Source: Pseudanabaena sp. FACHB-2040
Lineage (GTDB): Bacteria > Cyanobacteriota > Cyanobacteriia > Phormidesmidales > Phormidesmidaceae
Length of the DNA stretch: 64,000 bases
Reading direction: 5' to 3'
Assembly (NCBI RefSeq): GCF_014696715.1
Contig: NZ_JACJQO010000019.1
Location: forward strand, 1-64,000
The stretch's first letter is position 1. Every line of letters begins with the position of its first letter. Made by a program: the position numbers and the translations under genes. Below the pieces are notes generated by a model. The model ran no database searches. It was not told where the DNA came from and was given only the letters and a program-made list of their open reading frames with translations. This document shows positions 27,853-36,419 of this stretch, piece after piece.

Positions 27853-28122
27853 ATGCTACCCGCATCAACACCCCCCGCGTCGGGGGTCGCTTCCGTTTGG
27901 CTGAACACATCCTCTGAATTACCCCCAGCGAGCAAAGCGAGGGAGTTTGCTCGCCATCTGATCCAACGCGGCGTTGACCCTGAGCTGGCCCAAGATGCTG
28001 CGATCGTTCTCGCTTATAAACCGGTTCCTTGGTCACCCACCGACCAGGCGATCGTTAAGCGGGCCTGGTTCCAGTGCTGGGACGGCATTCAGCCACTTTA
28101 CCCGGACGACTCCGGCCATTGA
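27853..28122 (+). CDS. Hypothetical protein, early rightward gene
   Basis: An 89-aa protein preceded by AGGAGTTACCTCA, a good ribosome site that overlaps another operator-like half-site (TTACCTCAA). The central part (AREFARHLIQRGVDPELAQDAAIVLAYK) looks helical. No known domain. Confidence 0.65.
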   Translation: MLPASTPPASGVASVWLNTSSELPPASKAREFARHLIQRGVDPELAQDAAIVLAYKPVPWSPTDQAIVKRAWFQCWDGIQPLYPDDSGH

Positions 28123-28129
28123 TTCGCGC

Positions 28130-28190
28130 GGGTTCGGACGTCTCTCGGACGTCTCTCGGACTAAAAACCGTCCGAAAAGCATCCGAACCC
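28130..28190. repeat. Iteron-like repeats inside a long inverted repeat
   Basis: GGGTTCGGA (28130-28138) pairs with TCCGAACCC (28182-28190). Between them are two tandem CGGACGTCTCT units plus CGGAC, then CCGTCCGAA and CATCCGAA in inverse direction. In all there are three direct TCGGA and two inverted TCCGA boxes in 61 bp. This could be an operator array, an attenuator or the element's replication origin. Confidence 0.6.
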
Positions 28191-28217
28191 TTATACACCA
28201 ACGTTTAGAGGCATCCC

Positions 28218-28784
28218 ATGACATCTATCCACGCATTCGCTAAACAGCACGACATTCCCCGCTCGACGCTTTACGACCGCTGCAAAACTTTAGGCCTCGA
28301 TACCTCCAACGGCCTCGACTACGAAGCTCAGGCCCGGTTACTCAAGGAGTTTGGTAAAGAGGCTGTTCCCCAGGTCACGGTCGAAGAAGGCAACCACCGC
28401 AGCGATATGACCCTGCACGTGGGGCAGGCCGCCGCCAGCCTAGAGCAGTTCCGAACTGACCGCACTCGCTCAGCTCTAAGCAATCCTCGTGAGTTCATGG
28501 CTGGGCTAACCGGCTTTCTCGATCAGATCGAGCAGGGCATGGAGCTGGCAGAGGCTCAGCAGGAGCAGGAGCTACAGCAGGTCAGGCATCTCAAGCGCCA
28601 GAGCCAAAAGCGCATCGAGCAGTTCCACCGCCGCTCTGATGAGTACCGCATTAAAACAGATGTACTGGCCCACATCCAAAACGCTGAGATCGATGACCTG
28701 GCGGATCTCGCTGAGGAGATCAATACCCTGGGAAAGTTATCCGATTCATCTGGGCAACTCTCAGGGGGCGCGGGCGATGACTGA
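28218..28784 (+). CDS. Hypothetical protein with N-terminal HTH-like segment and coiled coil
   Basis: A 188-aa protein. The start, HAFAKQHDIPRSTLYDRCKT, looks like a Psq/resolvase-type helix-turn-helix, which could bind DNA. The middle and end are a long Gln/Glu/Arg-rich coiled coil. Small-terminase proteins share this layout (HTH plus oligomerising coil), but no large terminase is present, so this remains a guess. Its stop overlaps the next start (ATGACTGA). Confidence 0.65.
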   Translation: MTSIHAFAKQHDIPRSTLYDRCKTLGLDTSNGLDYEAQARLLKEFGKEAVPQVTVEEGNHRSDMTLHVGQAAASLEQFRTDRTRSALSNPREFMAGLTGFLDQIEQGMELAEAQQEQELQQVRHLKRQSQKRIEQFHRRSDEYRIKTDVLAHIQNAEIDDLADLAEEINTLGKLSDSSGQLSGGAGDD

Positions 28785-28998
28785 TAAATCTGATTCAGCC
28801 TTTCCTATTGATATATCGAAGTACTACACGCTAGGTCTGACCAAGCGGGAGGTTTTTGCTGCGATCGCACTTCATGCGCTGACTGTAAATGCCTCCACGG
28901 TTCAAGAGAACTATTACGCAGAGAAGGCTGTAGCCTGTGCCGACGCTCTAATTGCCGCTCTGAAGGATTCACCCAAGTTTGAGGAAGGTGACATATGA
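28777..28998 (+). CDS. Small hypothetical protein
   Basis: A 73-aa product starting MTDKSDSAFPIDISKYYTLG and containing TKREVFAAIALHALTVN and AEKAVACADALIAAL, reminiscent of small phage proteins with an acidic helical core. It overlaps the preceding stop by 8 bp and the next start by 4 bp (ATGA). Confidence 0.7.
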   Translation: MTDKSDSAFPIDISKYYTLGLTKREVFAAIALHALTVNASTVQENYYAEKAVACADALIAALKDSPKFEEGDI

Positions 28999-29375
28999 GC
29001 CCAAGACTCAGATCAGGTGGGGGACTTGCGATCGCCCTTTTGGGACAGCTCTTTTTTGCGGCCTGCACCGAGCAGCAAATGTATGACCTGCTCTACAGCG
29101 ATGGGGTTGCGATCGCCAACCCGCCCGAGATTGCCGACTATGCCCCCGGTGGCCAGCAGTACGGAGTCAAAGGTAGCCTCTCAACCCGGCAACTTGCCGC
29201 TCTCAAGGGGCTGGCCTGGCCCCAGAGCTATGAGGACGTCAAGGGGACATTTGGCTTTCCTAGCCACCGCACCGAAACCGCTGACTACTACGCCCTCCAG
29301 GGCGATGACTCTATCTGGGTGGTCATCCACTACTCAGGCAAAACAGCAACCCGATACACCACGGAGGAACGGTAA
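28995..29375 (+). CDS. Putative lipoprotein of the element
   Basis: The 126-aa protein has a lipoprotein signal: LAIALLGQLFFAAC with Cys24 as the lipidated residue. The mature part (LKGLAWPQSYEDVKGTFGFPS, YYALQGDDSIWVVIHYSGK) resembles the small BamE/SmpA-like fold. It may alter the host envelope. It is translationally coupled to both neighbours. Confidence 0.72.
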   Translation: MSPRLRSGGGLAIALLGQLFFAACTEQQMYDLLYSDGVAIANPPEIADYAPGGQQYGVKGSLSTRQLAALKGLAWPQSYEDVKGTFGFPSHRTETADYYALQGDDSIWVVIHYSGKTATRYTTEER

Positions 29376-29767
29376 TGAGCCGGTTTAAGAAAGACGACCG
29401 CAGCCTGATCGAAATCAGCAACGACAAAGGTGATCATTGGGTGGCTGAAATTCCGACTAGTGCCGTGAGGAAAGCTGAAAAGGCCCTCAAAGAAGCAGGG
29501 TGTAAACTTGATTATGACGAAAGTACCCCTTGGTTCAGCCAAGCTGAGAAGGAAAGGGATTACGAGCGGCGTGACCACAACCAGCATCGCTACCGTTCGG
29601 CCCGAGTCGTTAACGAGGGCGAAGATCTCGAAGACAATCATGATAGAGAGCTAGACCTCAGCGACTACGAAGACACAGGCGAAGATCTCGAGGACAATCA
29701 TGATAGAGAGCTAGACCTCAGCGACCACGAAGCCGACGAGCAGCCCACATCGCCATGGTGGCGGTAG
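29375..29767 (+). CDS. Hypothetical protein with tandem acidic repeat
   Basis: A 130-aa protein whose C-terminal half holds two copies of GEDLEDNHDRELDLSD (20-aa period), encoded by a 60-bp tandem duplication (29618-29737) with few differences. The N-terminal part is basic and has no known domain. The repeat was probably created by recent slippage or duplication. Confidence 0.68.
   Translation: MSRFKKDDRSLIEISNDKGDHWVAEIPTSAVRKAEKALKEAGCKLDYDESTPWFSQAEKERDYERRDHNQHRYRSARVVNEGEDLEDNHDRELDLSDYEDTGEDLEDNHDRELDLSDHEADEQPTSPWWR
29618..29737 (+). repeat. 60-bp tandem duplication
   Basis: Two near-identical 60-bp units starting GGCGAAGATCTCGA at 29618 and 29678, inside the preceding gene and in frame. 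Confidence 0.9.
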
Positions 29768-29792
29768 CAACAACTCATCAAAGGAGAATGGC

Positions 29793-30179
29793 ATGTATAC
29801 GCGCCACAACAACCTTGAAAATTTGCAAACCTATCTAGAGGTTGACTCTGGGTATGTGGTGAAGGATGAGGGGCTGGCAGAGCATCTAAAGGAGGTCAAT
29901 GAGAGCGCTAGCCTTGGGAAAATCGTCTTGAGTGGAGGCGAGACGGAAGGAGCGCTAGAAGACTGCTACTACCTCTGGGTAGATCCGCACTACACCGGGG
30001 AGCTGTCACCAGGTCAGCGGCAACTTTATGAGATTTTGCTGACTCTGCAGCAGTCGTCTGTCTACACTCTCACCACCATTGGAAAGCTCAGTGAAATGAT
30101 GGGTCTAGAGTGGTCGTTGGCCTGTGGCAAGCGGCTCGAAAATTTGCAAACTGTGGGAGCGATCAACGGGTTCAAATAA
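29793..30179 (+). CDS. Hypothetical protein with winged-helix-like C-terminus
   Basis: A 128-aa protein with the ribosome site AAAGGAGAATGGC. The C-terminal half (LYEILLTLQQSSVYTLTTIG, LSEMMGLEWSLACGKRLENL) reads like a winged helix for DNA binding. A strong terminator follows, so it closes the early rightward operon. Confidence 0.68.
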   Translation: MYTRHNNLENLQTYLEVDSGYVVKDEGLAEHLKEVNESASLGKIVLSGGETEGALEDCYYLWVDPHYTGELSPGQRQLYEILLTLQQSSVYTLTTIGKLSEMMGLEWSLACGKRLENLQTVGAINGFK

Positions 30180-30203
30180 CGCTTCCCCTACCGCGTCACA
30201 CAC

Positions 30204-30231
30204 AAGCCCCCTGCCTAGAGGGGGCTTTTTT
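30204..30231 (+). terminator. Terminator of early rightward operon
   Basis: AAGCCCCCT/AGAGGGGGCTT-type stem with a short loop followed by TTTTTT. It separates the early genes from the module that follows. Confidence 0.88.
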
Positions 30232-30252
30232 ACTGGGCAGAGGGTGAGGGGG

Positions 30253-30594
30253 TTATTTGCGATCGCGCTCCAAATCCCAGAGAGCTTTCTCAGCGCACCA
30301 CTTCCCAGACTTGTCAGGGTTCTTCCCTCGCACTGCCTGCACCAGGCGCTCAGACCCGGCTCGCTCGTGTGTGTAGCGATCAATCTTGTAGAGCAAAGAT
30401 GCCGGTATTTCAAACGGTGGTGGTGGTTCCACATACCACACAGGTCGAGGCGGTGGCGGTGGCACCGTCGCTGCCACCGCTGCTATCGGTGGCGGAACAT
30501 CTGATGGGGGAGTAGCTGACGGGTCAACAGGGTCTTTTTGGTAAAAGAAACGCCCCCCTGCGTTGACAATTTTCCCGCCCATCGTTGACCCCAA
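30253..30594 (-). CDS. Hypothetical Pro-rich protein
   Basis: A 113-aa leftward frame between two rightward operons. It has a Pro/Val-rich centre (ATVPPPPPRPVWYVEPPPPF) and a charged helical end. Composition supports coding, but there is no known domain and no neighbour in the same direction. Confidence 0.5.
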   Translation of the reverse strand: MGSTMGGKIVNAGGRFFYQKDPVDPSATPPSDVPPPIAAVAATVPPPPPRPVWYVEPPPPFEIPASLLYKIDRYTHERAGSERLVQAVRGKNPDKSGKWCAEKALWDLERDRK

Positions 30595-30706
30595 TTCTAT
30601 TTCCTACATTGCTAAAGTTCCCAGTCAGAACGGTTTACACTCTTTAATCAAAGTGTCAAAACCACACTAAGACGTAATACTAAAAGGGTCTTTTATCTCT
30701 CTATAT

Positions 30707-31012
30707 ATGGCTACACTCATTATTGCCCAGGATATTCCAGGCGGAATCAACACTCTTGAGAAGTCGTTGGCGTGGAATATCCTAGTCTCGCAACAGCTTT
30801 TTGGTAAAAACACTTACCAAGAATTGCAAGGTGGCTTACTAGAAAAAGAGATCGACGCAAGCGTTGTAAGAGCAGCTGATGATACGTTTCGCTTAATTTT
30901 CCGGGGCGCTCTCCGGCTAGATCCTACTTATGTAACTGGGGGAGGAAAATTGTGGTCGTACGCGATGCCTTGGGGCGAGGTGGCAATCCCAGCAGCCTTT
31001 AAATCCAACTAA
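30707..31012 (+). CDS. Hypothetical protein, start of the late module
   Basis: A 101-aa protein, MATLIIAQDIPGGINTLEKS, probably beta-rich at the end. Its stop overlaps the start of the 917-aa gene (TAATG). No known domain. Its position suggests a structural partner of the large protein. Confidence 0.7.
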   Translation: MATLIIAQDIPGGINTLEKSLAWNILVSQQLFGKNTYQELQGGLLEKEIDASVVRAADDTFRLIFRGALRLDPTYVTGGGKLWSYAMPWGEVAIPAAFKSN

Positions 31013-33765
31013 TGCCAGTTACGTCCTTTTCTCCTCCAACCTCTTTTCATCATCCATTGCCTGGAAGAGGGGGAGCTTGGCAACCTCCCTATGGCTCGGC
31101 TTCTCCCTCTCCCCCAATTGCTACTTCCCTGGCAGGCCAACAGCGCATTTTGCAGCAGCAAAACGCAAGCTTTAGCCGCCCTCCAACCGGTCCCAGACCC
31201 CTATCTCAAGCCGCCCCAGGTGCCGGTTACTCAGTGCAGGCAGGCTATGGAAACGCGGCAGGTGGAACAAACAGTGCTTATCAACCCGGTGCAGCCTATA
31301 AGCCCAATGCTGTCAGGGCAGCACAACAGGCATTACAGCAGCAGAATGCGAGCTTTCGCAGGCCCCCCACATCCCCCAGACCCTTACCGCATTCTGCAGC
31401 AGGCCCAGGCTACTCGGTGCAGGCCCCTTACTCTAATGCCGCTGGCGGGTTAAACACTGCTTATTCCCCAGGCGCTACTTACCGAGGTGCTCAGTCAGCT
31501 GTCAATGCAGCCCGCGCCTCTACTCCCAATGCTGCAGCTGCAGCAGCGACGGCAGCTGCGACGGCAGCTGCTTCCAAAGGTGCGGGGGGAATTGCTGCTG
31601 TGGGAGTTGGAGCGCTCGCCGCCCCATTTACCGCAATTGTGGCCGCTGCTGCAGGAGCAGCTATTCTCAGTCAGCAGCAATCCCCCCAAGCGAAAAACGC
31701 TAACTGGGCAGCTCTGCCCCAAAGCTATAAGGAGGCCGCAGGGCAAGCTTGGGGGAGTCCAGCCTATAAAAATCCCGATGGGAGCATTACCTACCTCCCC
31801 CCTTTCTCGCCTCATCCGGTCGGGGGGCCTAATCAGGTTGGGTTAGGCCCTTATGCTGCCGCTGCCGCTGCAGCAGCTGCGATCGCATCTCTGGCTGCTG
31901 CTTCCCAGATAGACGCGGGTTCAATTGCAGGAGGGGCAGCCACTAATGCAGCCCCTCCTTTCACTGGGGGGCAATCACCTGGAATCCCTTATCGAGTTGT
32001 TTGGAAATGTCCCGGTGAAATCGTTTTCAGCAACGGATTTAAGTTTACGGGGGGAGTAACCGATCCTAAGGTCGTGAATTTGACAGGGCCTTTAAGGATT
32101 GGTTTTTCTGGGGCAACTGCAGGTATTTTTTTTGGGACTAGCACCCCTCAATCTTTTTATAATTTTGGCGTTGATAAAACTCCCCCAGGTGCAGATCCAT
32201 CAATCGATCCAGAACCTCAAATTCTCTCAACCAGTCGATTAGATGGCTTGGCCGACATTGGCGGCGATCCGGCAGGGGAGCTCATAGCTCCCTCAGCCCC
32301 TCCAACTCTCACTCAACGACTAGCAAACCCAACTGCCCTACAAAGTGGTTTAGCTCCCATTCCTACAATCGATCTGCCTGGGCTAAAATCTCCCATCAAA
32401 TCAATCCCAGAACCTACCCCAGAGCGTCAAACAGAACCTTTACCGGCTGAGTCTTTACCGGCAGGGCATCCCCTCTCATCACCTCCCCCAACTATCGATC
32501 CGGTTATGCCGCCAGTGCCGCCAGTGGCACCCGATGGCACTCCAACCCAAACCCCCGCGCCACTGGCTACCCCCGAGAACGTCCCCGCGCCCATTGAAAA
32601 ATACACGCTCAACACCGGAACCACGGTTGAGCAAAAAGTGAACGCTGACGGCTCTATCAGTACTCGGATCGTGAGCGATCCGAGCACTCCCCCTCAGTTG
32701 CCGCTAAAACAATCCCCCTTTGCAATCCCCCCGCTGCCGCTGGTAATACCGCTGGCACCTTCTGGGCTAAAAATTGACAATCCGACCAAAGCGGGCAGCT
32801 TCACGGCTGCTCCCCCAACTACTCCCCCCGCATGGATTCCTCCAGTCCCCCCAGAAGTAAGCTGCCGCTGCAACGGCCCTGTTCTCAATGGCCAATCAGC
32901 CATACAGCAGAATCAAAACGCCCTAGATAAAAAGCTCGACGACATCAACACGGCAGGCAATGGAGGGAACGCGGCAATTTTGGCGGCAATAGCTGAGATG
33001 CGAACGTTTGTTGGCACCATGCAAACTTTCGCAGAAACAGCATGGAAGGCAACAAAAATGGATAAAGTTATAAATCTCTTGACCTTGGTTAGCGTGCTCC
33101 ACAACGCTTCTATGCTCAGCCGAGACATCGCCGAAACCCTGGGCTACGCCATCGACAACGCCCTTCAGGCCGCTGGTGTGCCTATCAAAGACGAACAGGG
33201 CAACCAGATCAGTGTCACAGAAGCTGTGGGCGGCTCCGTCCAAAACTTTGTTAAAGGCATTCTGGGTGAGGACGTTTACAACGGGCTGCGTGCAGCCTAC
33301 CTCAAGGCCAACCGAATTGTCCAAACTGCCAGCATGGTCATTTGGACAATTCGGAGCATTCAGGACTCCGCCCTCGACCTGACTGAGTGGATAGCCGAAA
33401 ACACCGGCAAGATAGGCAACGCGCTGAAAAGATTTGGTGTAGTCGGCGAGCGAGCCTACCCATGGATGAGCGAAAACCCCCAGGCCCGCAACAGGTTTAG
33501 ATCCCGATTTGACAAGCTCACCGGGAACCTAGAAAGGGCAGAGGATTTTGCTAGCAGCTTCGCCACCGGCACCAGCAACGTGTTGGAGCTGACCCAGGAG
33601 GTTGGCGAGCTGGGCGAAAACTGGCAGGCATTCCAGAAGTCGGTGATCGACTTCAAGGAAGAGCCTTGGCCAGATAACAAACCAATTCAAGAAGAGGCAG
33701 CATTAGCGGCTGCCGGTGCCCAAAGCCCCCCCATCAGTCCAGCCGATACTGAGCGAGGTTCCTAG
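31012..33765 (+). CDS. 917-aa Ala/Pro/Gln-rich protein of unknown function
   Basis: The largest product of the element. Residues 43-164 hold two ~61-aa repeats (QQQNASFSRPPTGPRPL and QQQNASFRRPPTSPRPL begin them). An Ala-rich hydrophobic segment at about 173-220 may cross a membrane. A Pro/Thr-rich linker extends to about 620 (APLATPENVPAPIEKY-type), then CRCNGP and a helical C-terminal domain with LLTLVSVLHNASMLSRDIAE and KRFGVVGERAYPWM. Similar C-termini occur, as I recall, in other uncharacterised cyanobacterial proteins. A secreted, virion or tape-measure-like role is conceivable but unproven. Confidence 0.75.
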   Translation: MPVTSFSPPTSFHHPLPGRGGAWQPPYGSASPSPPIATSLAGQQRILQQQNASFSRPPTGPRPLSQAAPGAGYSVQAGYGNAAGGTNSAYQPGAAYKPNAVRAAQQALQQQNASFRRPPTSPRPLPHSAAGPGYSVQAPYSNAAGGLNTAYSPGATYRGAQSAVNAARASTPNAAAAAATAAATAAASKGAGGIAAVGVGALAAPFTAIVAAAAGAAILSQQQSPQAKNANWAALPQSYKEAAGQAWGSPAYKNPDGSITYLPPFSPHPVGGPNQVGLGPYAAAAAAAAAIASLAAASQIDAGSIAGGAATNAAPPFTGGQSPGIPYRVVWKCPGEIVFSNGFKFTGGVTDPKVVNLTGPLRIGFSGATAGIFFGTSTPQSFYNFGVDKTPPGADPSIDPEPQILSTSRLDGLADIGGDPAGELIAPSAPPTLTQRLANPTALQSGLAPIPTIDLPGLKSPIKSIPEPTPERQTEPLPAESLPAGHPLSSPPPTIDPVMPPVPPVAPDGTPTQTPAPLATPENVPAPIEKYTLNTGTTVEQKVNADGSISTRIVSDPSTPPQLPLKQSPFAIPPLPLVIPLAPSGLKIDNPTKAGSFTAAPPTTPPAWIPPVPPEVSCRCNGPVLNGQSAIQQNQNALDKKLDDINTAGNGGNAAILAAIAEMRTFVGTMQTFAETAWKATKMDKVINLLTLVSVLHNASMLSRDIAETLGYAIDNALQAAGVPIKDEQGNQISVTEAVGGSVQNFVKGILGEDVYNGLRAAYLKANRIVQTASMVIWTIRSIQDSALDLTEWIAENTGKIGNALKRFGVVGERAYPWMSENPQARNRFRSRFDKLTGNLERAEDFASSFATGTSNVLELTQEVGELGENWQAFQKSVIDFKEEPWPDNKPIQEEAALAAAGAQSPPISPADTERGS

Positions 33766-33767
33766 CC

Positions 33768-34592
33768 ATGCCAGTCCCCCCAGAGTTCAATCACGTTGAG
33801 CACCTCCAAAGCGTTTATCGAAGGTGGCTCAACCGCGAAGTCCGAGAGTGGTTTCGCAGCGCCGACGGCGACGAGCAGGACGACGACATCACCACCCCGC
33901 GAGGTTCACTCCTAGTGGCCTGCACTCATCTGGATAGCGACTCGCTGATCATGACCCAAATGAGGCAGCAGCTATTCGACCGCATCAGACTCCAGAAATT
34001 CCAAATCCCCGTCGTGGGCATCCCCACCGGCAGCGTGGAGGAGAGTCGAAGGTATCGGCCTCAAATCATGCTCTACTTCCAGGAAGATCAGGCCGATGTC
34101 TACAGCGAATACGCGCCGGTCACGGGCGAGATCTCAGTGCGCCTGATGAACCACACCAGCGAGACGATCACCCCAGCGATCGCCAACCAGATGGCCAACC
34201 GCATACAGGTCAATTTTGGTACTGGTGGCGGCTACATCTGGCGGAAGGGCAAACACATGATGAGCTACATCGACCGAAATAAAGGCTATCAGCTGCAGCT
34301 CCTAGTCCGTAATGAAGGTGACGGCAGGCAGCTAATTGACCGAGTTCTAGACCTGCAAACCGACACACCTAACTGGAGCAAAGCCCAGTACAAGGAAAAC
34401 CTTGAACCAGTTGAAGCATACCCAACACTGCCTGATCGCGAACGTGTCTACGGAGAAGTGCGTAGACTGCCCCGCAAGCGGCCAATAGCAGATGTGAGGT
34501 TTCAATTTGCTGTGCTTCACGTTTGGGGGTTAACCAACCCAGTGCCGCTAGTAGATCGCACTGGGCTATGGCCATCTGCCTTAGCTTCCTAA
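33768..34592 (+). CDS. Conserved hypothetical protein of the late module
   Basis: A 274-aa soluble protein starting MPVPPEFNHVEHLQSVYRR, two bases after the 917-aa gene stop. Blocks such as RWLNREVREWF, ITTPRGSLLVACTHLDSDS, FGTGGGYIWRKGKHMMSY and RPIADVRFQFAVLHVWG look well constrained. I recall similar proteins next to the same kind of large protein in other cyanobacteria, so the pair is probably a conserved unit. No function known. Confidence 0.75.
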   Translation: MPVPPEFNHVEHLQSVYRRWLNREVREWFRSADGDEQDDDITTPRGSLLVACTHLDSDSLIMTQMRQQLFDRIRLQKFQIPVVGIPTGSVEESRRYRPQIMLYFQEDQADVYSEYAPVTGEISVRLMNHTSETITPAIANQMANRIQVNFGTGGGYIWRKGKHMMSYIDRNKGYQLQLLVRNEGDGRQLIDRVLDLQTDTPNWSKAQYKENLEPVEAYPTLPDRERVYGEVRRLPRKRPIADVRFQFAVLHVWGLTNPVPLVDRTGLWPSALAS

Positions 34593-34697
34593 TTTTTTTC
34601 TTCGCCTCAATTTTTCAGGAAAGTCAATGACTTTCCGCCACAAATTCAATCGTTCCAGCCTGGGCAAGATAGAGACAACCTTTTTTGAGGAATTTCT

Positions 34698-35252
34698 ATG
34701 GCCCGTCGATATTCTGACATCAAACGCGGCGCAAAATTGCAGCAGGCTTTCACGAATCTTCAAGCTTATGAAGCGGCAGCGGCAACTAGGCCAAGCAAAA
34801 TTGGGACCCGAGGAGCACGCGGATTGAACAAGACAGTCTATATTGCTCCCTTTACTACCCATATTGATGCTGATGAAATCGTGCAGGCCCGTGTCAAACC
34901 AGAAGCATTCACGATCATCAGCCCAGCTATTCTAGGTGGCACTACAAAAGCTGACATCGCTGAAACTTTGGGTGCCAAATCTCTAGTGACCTTTCCTTCC
35001 TTTCGGGCCTCTAGGATTGTATTTTTCCAAAATGCTAGTCGCATCGCAACGGTAGCCCGTAGCGAACGGACAAACATGGAGTATCTAAAATACACAGGAA
35101 ATACTTATTCCTGCCCATTCGGAGCAACTGTAGACGCTGACGATGAAATGGAAGCGTTTCTTGACATTAAAGCCGCGCTTCTAACCACGTTTGCCAACAG
35201 TGAAGTAAAGCGCGTTTCTCTGAGCCGCGAGTTTGTTGGTGTTGGTAGATAG
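34698..35252 (+). CDS. Conserved hypothetical protein, possible structural subunit
   Basis: A 184-aa basic, beta-rich protein (MARRYSDIKRGAKLQQAF ... FFQNASRIATVARSERTNME, YLKYTGNTYSCPFGA) with ribosome site GAGG. Size, position behind the large gene, and lack of enzymatic motifs would suit a major structural subunit, which is an inference. No family recognised. Confidence 0.7.
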   Translation: MARRYSDIKRGAKLQQAFTNLQAYEAAAATRPSKIGTRGARGLNKTVYIAPFTTHIDADEIVQARVKPEAFTIISPAILGGTTKADIAETLGAKSLVTFPSFRASRIVFFQNASRIATVARSERTNMEYLKYTGNTYSCPFGATVDADDEMEAFLDIKAALLTTFANSEVKRVSLSREFVGVGR

Positions 35253-35267
35253 TCGTTAGGTGCCGTG

Positions 35268-35561
35268 ATGCAATTCGATACTTATGACCTTTTCAGAACG
35301 TTCTGCAGTGAAGATCCCGACTTTAATCGAGCTGATGAACGTGCCGATTTAGCTCAGTTAATTGAACGGGAAACAAAAATTGAAGGATTTCTCAACGGTC
35401 AAACAAGACTGTCTGAAGTTTTAGATTGCTTGTCAGACCAAGGGATTGAACCTGATGACTGGGTAGATACAACGGTTAATAATATCGAGTTCATCATCGA
35501 TTCCGGTATTCATTTCGCAAGCAACGACAAAGGGATTTATCTCCCACTTTCGTCCTTTTAA
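35268..35561 (+). CDS. Hypothetical acidic protein of the late module
   Basis: A 97-aa protein (MQFDTYDLFRTFCSEDPDF) rich in Asp and Glu, with ATG 35268 preferred over GTG 35265. Read from the sequence as helical then beta; no known domain. Confidence 0.68.
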   Translation: MQFDTYDLFRTFCSEDPDFNRADERADLAQLIERETKIEGFLNGQTRLSEVLDCLSDQGIEPDDWVDTTVNNIEFIIDSGIHFASNDKGIYLPLSSF

Positions 35562-35573
35562 TTGGTGAATTTA

Positions 35574-35855
35574 ATGGCTGACCCCAATCAAGATTTTGAC
35601 CAAGAGATGTTCAGAGAGATTCGAGCTGGCCTCAACCCTAAACGCAAGGTAAGGACTCGGCTTGGCATTCTTCACAATGGCAATGTCGCTTTGGAGGACG
35701 CAACCATTGACCCAGCTCAACCCCGCCCCGAGACATCAGACGATTCTTCTTCCCCGGCTCCGGCGAAAAAAACCACGGCTAGAAGTGCCCCCCCTGCTAA
35801 AGCGGCTGTGGATTCAAAATCTGATACGCCTGAGCCAGAGAAGGCTGGGGCCTGA
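35574..35855 (+). CDS. Hypothetical protein with Ala/Pro/Lys-rich tail
   Basis: A 93-aa protein starting MADPNQDFDQEMFREIRAGL. The second half is low complexity (SSSPAPAKKTTARSAPPAKA). It contains an A7 run at 35766-35772 in frame GCG AAA AAA ACC. The next gene overlaps it in the +1 frame. Confidence 0.65.
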   Translation: MADPNQDFDQEMFREIRAGLNPKRKVRTRLGILHNGNVALEDATIDPAQPRPETSDDSSSPAPAKKTTARSAPPAKAAVDSKSDTPEPEKAGA

Positions 35856-36072
35856 GCTCTACCACTTCAATGAAGCAGGGCATTTTATAGGCCGCATCTC
35901 TGAGGCCCAGCCTGACCCTGCTAATCCTGGGGGCTACCTTGTGCCCCCGGGCACCACCCTGAAATCGCCTCCATTATGCTGCCGTGGGTGGGTGCCTGTC
36001 TGGTTTGCTCCCTATTGGGACATAGAGTGCGAGGAATTGGCCAGAATGGCAGACCCTGACTTTTTTTTATGA
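35785..36072 (+). CDS. Tail-fibre-assembly-like small protein, start uncertain
   Basis: The convincing part begins at about 35845: GPELYHFNEAGHFIGRI, ADP-type spacing, NPGGYLVPPGTTL and WVPVWF. This pattern (YHF..G.F.G..EA.PDP..PG..L.P.. T) is like the N-termini of phage tail-fibre assembly and tail-associated proteins. No ATG is near; GTG 35785 is the closest standard start, CTG 35845 would fit the conserved part better. A frameshift from the preceding gene at its A7 run is another possibility. Confidence 0.5.
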   Translation: MPPLLKRLWIQNLIRLSQRRLGPELYHFNEAGHFIGRISEAQPDPANPGGYLVPPGTTLKSPPLCCRGWVPVWFAPYWDIECEELARMADPDFFL

Positions 36073-36419
36073 GCTGGCAACCATTGGGAACGTTTTCCCC
36101 CACAAAAGAATGGAAGACACTGGGAACGCTCACCAATGGGGGCAGTCTCTTTAGGATTCGGCAGGATTGGGTAGGGGACTGGCCCGGCACTGGCTACCTC
36201 CAAATCTCTTTTGTGTACGAAGGCGCGGGCCGTTACGGATTCCGTAAGGTGGGGTCTGATAAGGAAGATCGGGTTCTAAACTGCCCTATTTCAGAAGCCC
36301 TGGCAGCTGAGGGCTTTACCTCTCGCCAAATGGCTATAAAGCTAAATTTGTATGCTCGGCTCTACTCGGGTGCTAATTGGGTTGTATCTGTAGACCAATG
36401 GATTGACGATGACACCTGA
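36069..36419 (+). CDS. Hypothetical beta-rich protein of the late module
   Basis: A 116-aa protein starting MSWQPLGTFSPTKEWKTLG, rich in Trp, Tyr and Gly, with alternating strands (GYLQISFVYEGAGRYGFRKV). ATGA coupling to the gene before. The composition is typical of small phage tail or spike proteins, but I recognise no family. Confidence 0.68.
   Translation: MSWQPLGTFSPTKEWKTLGTLTNGGSLFRIRQDWVGDWPGTGYLQISFVYEGAGRYGFRKVGSDKEDRVLNCPISEALAAEGFTSRQMAIKLNLYARLYSGANWVVSVDQWIDDDT

Noticed and set aside
28130-28190. CRISPR array
   Set aside because: Units are only 11 bp and contiguous without spacers; no cas genes occur in the window.
31091-31846. Alternative frames inside the 917-aa gene
   Set aside because: Low-complexity Leu/Gln-rich shadows of the Ala/Pro-rich true frame.
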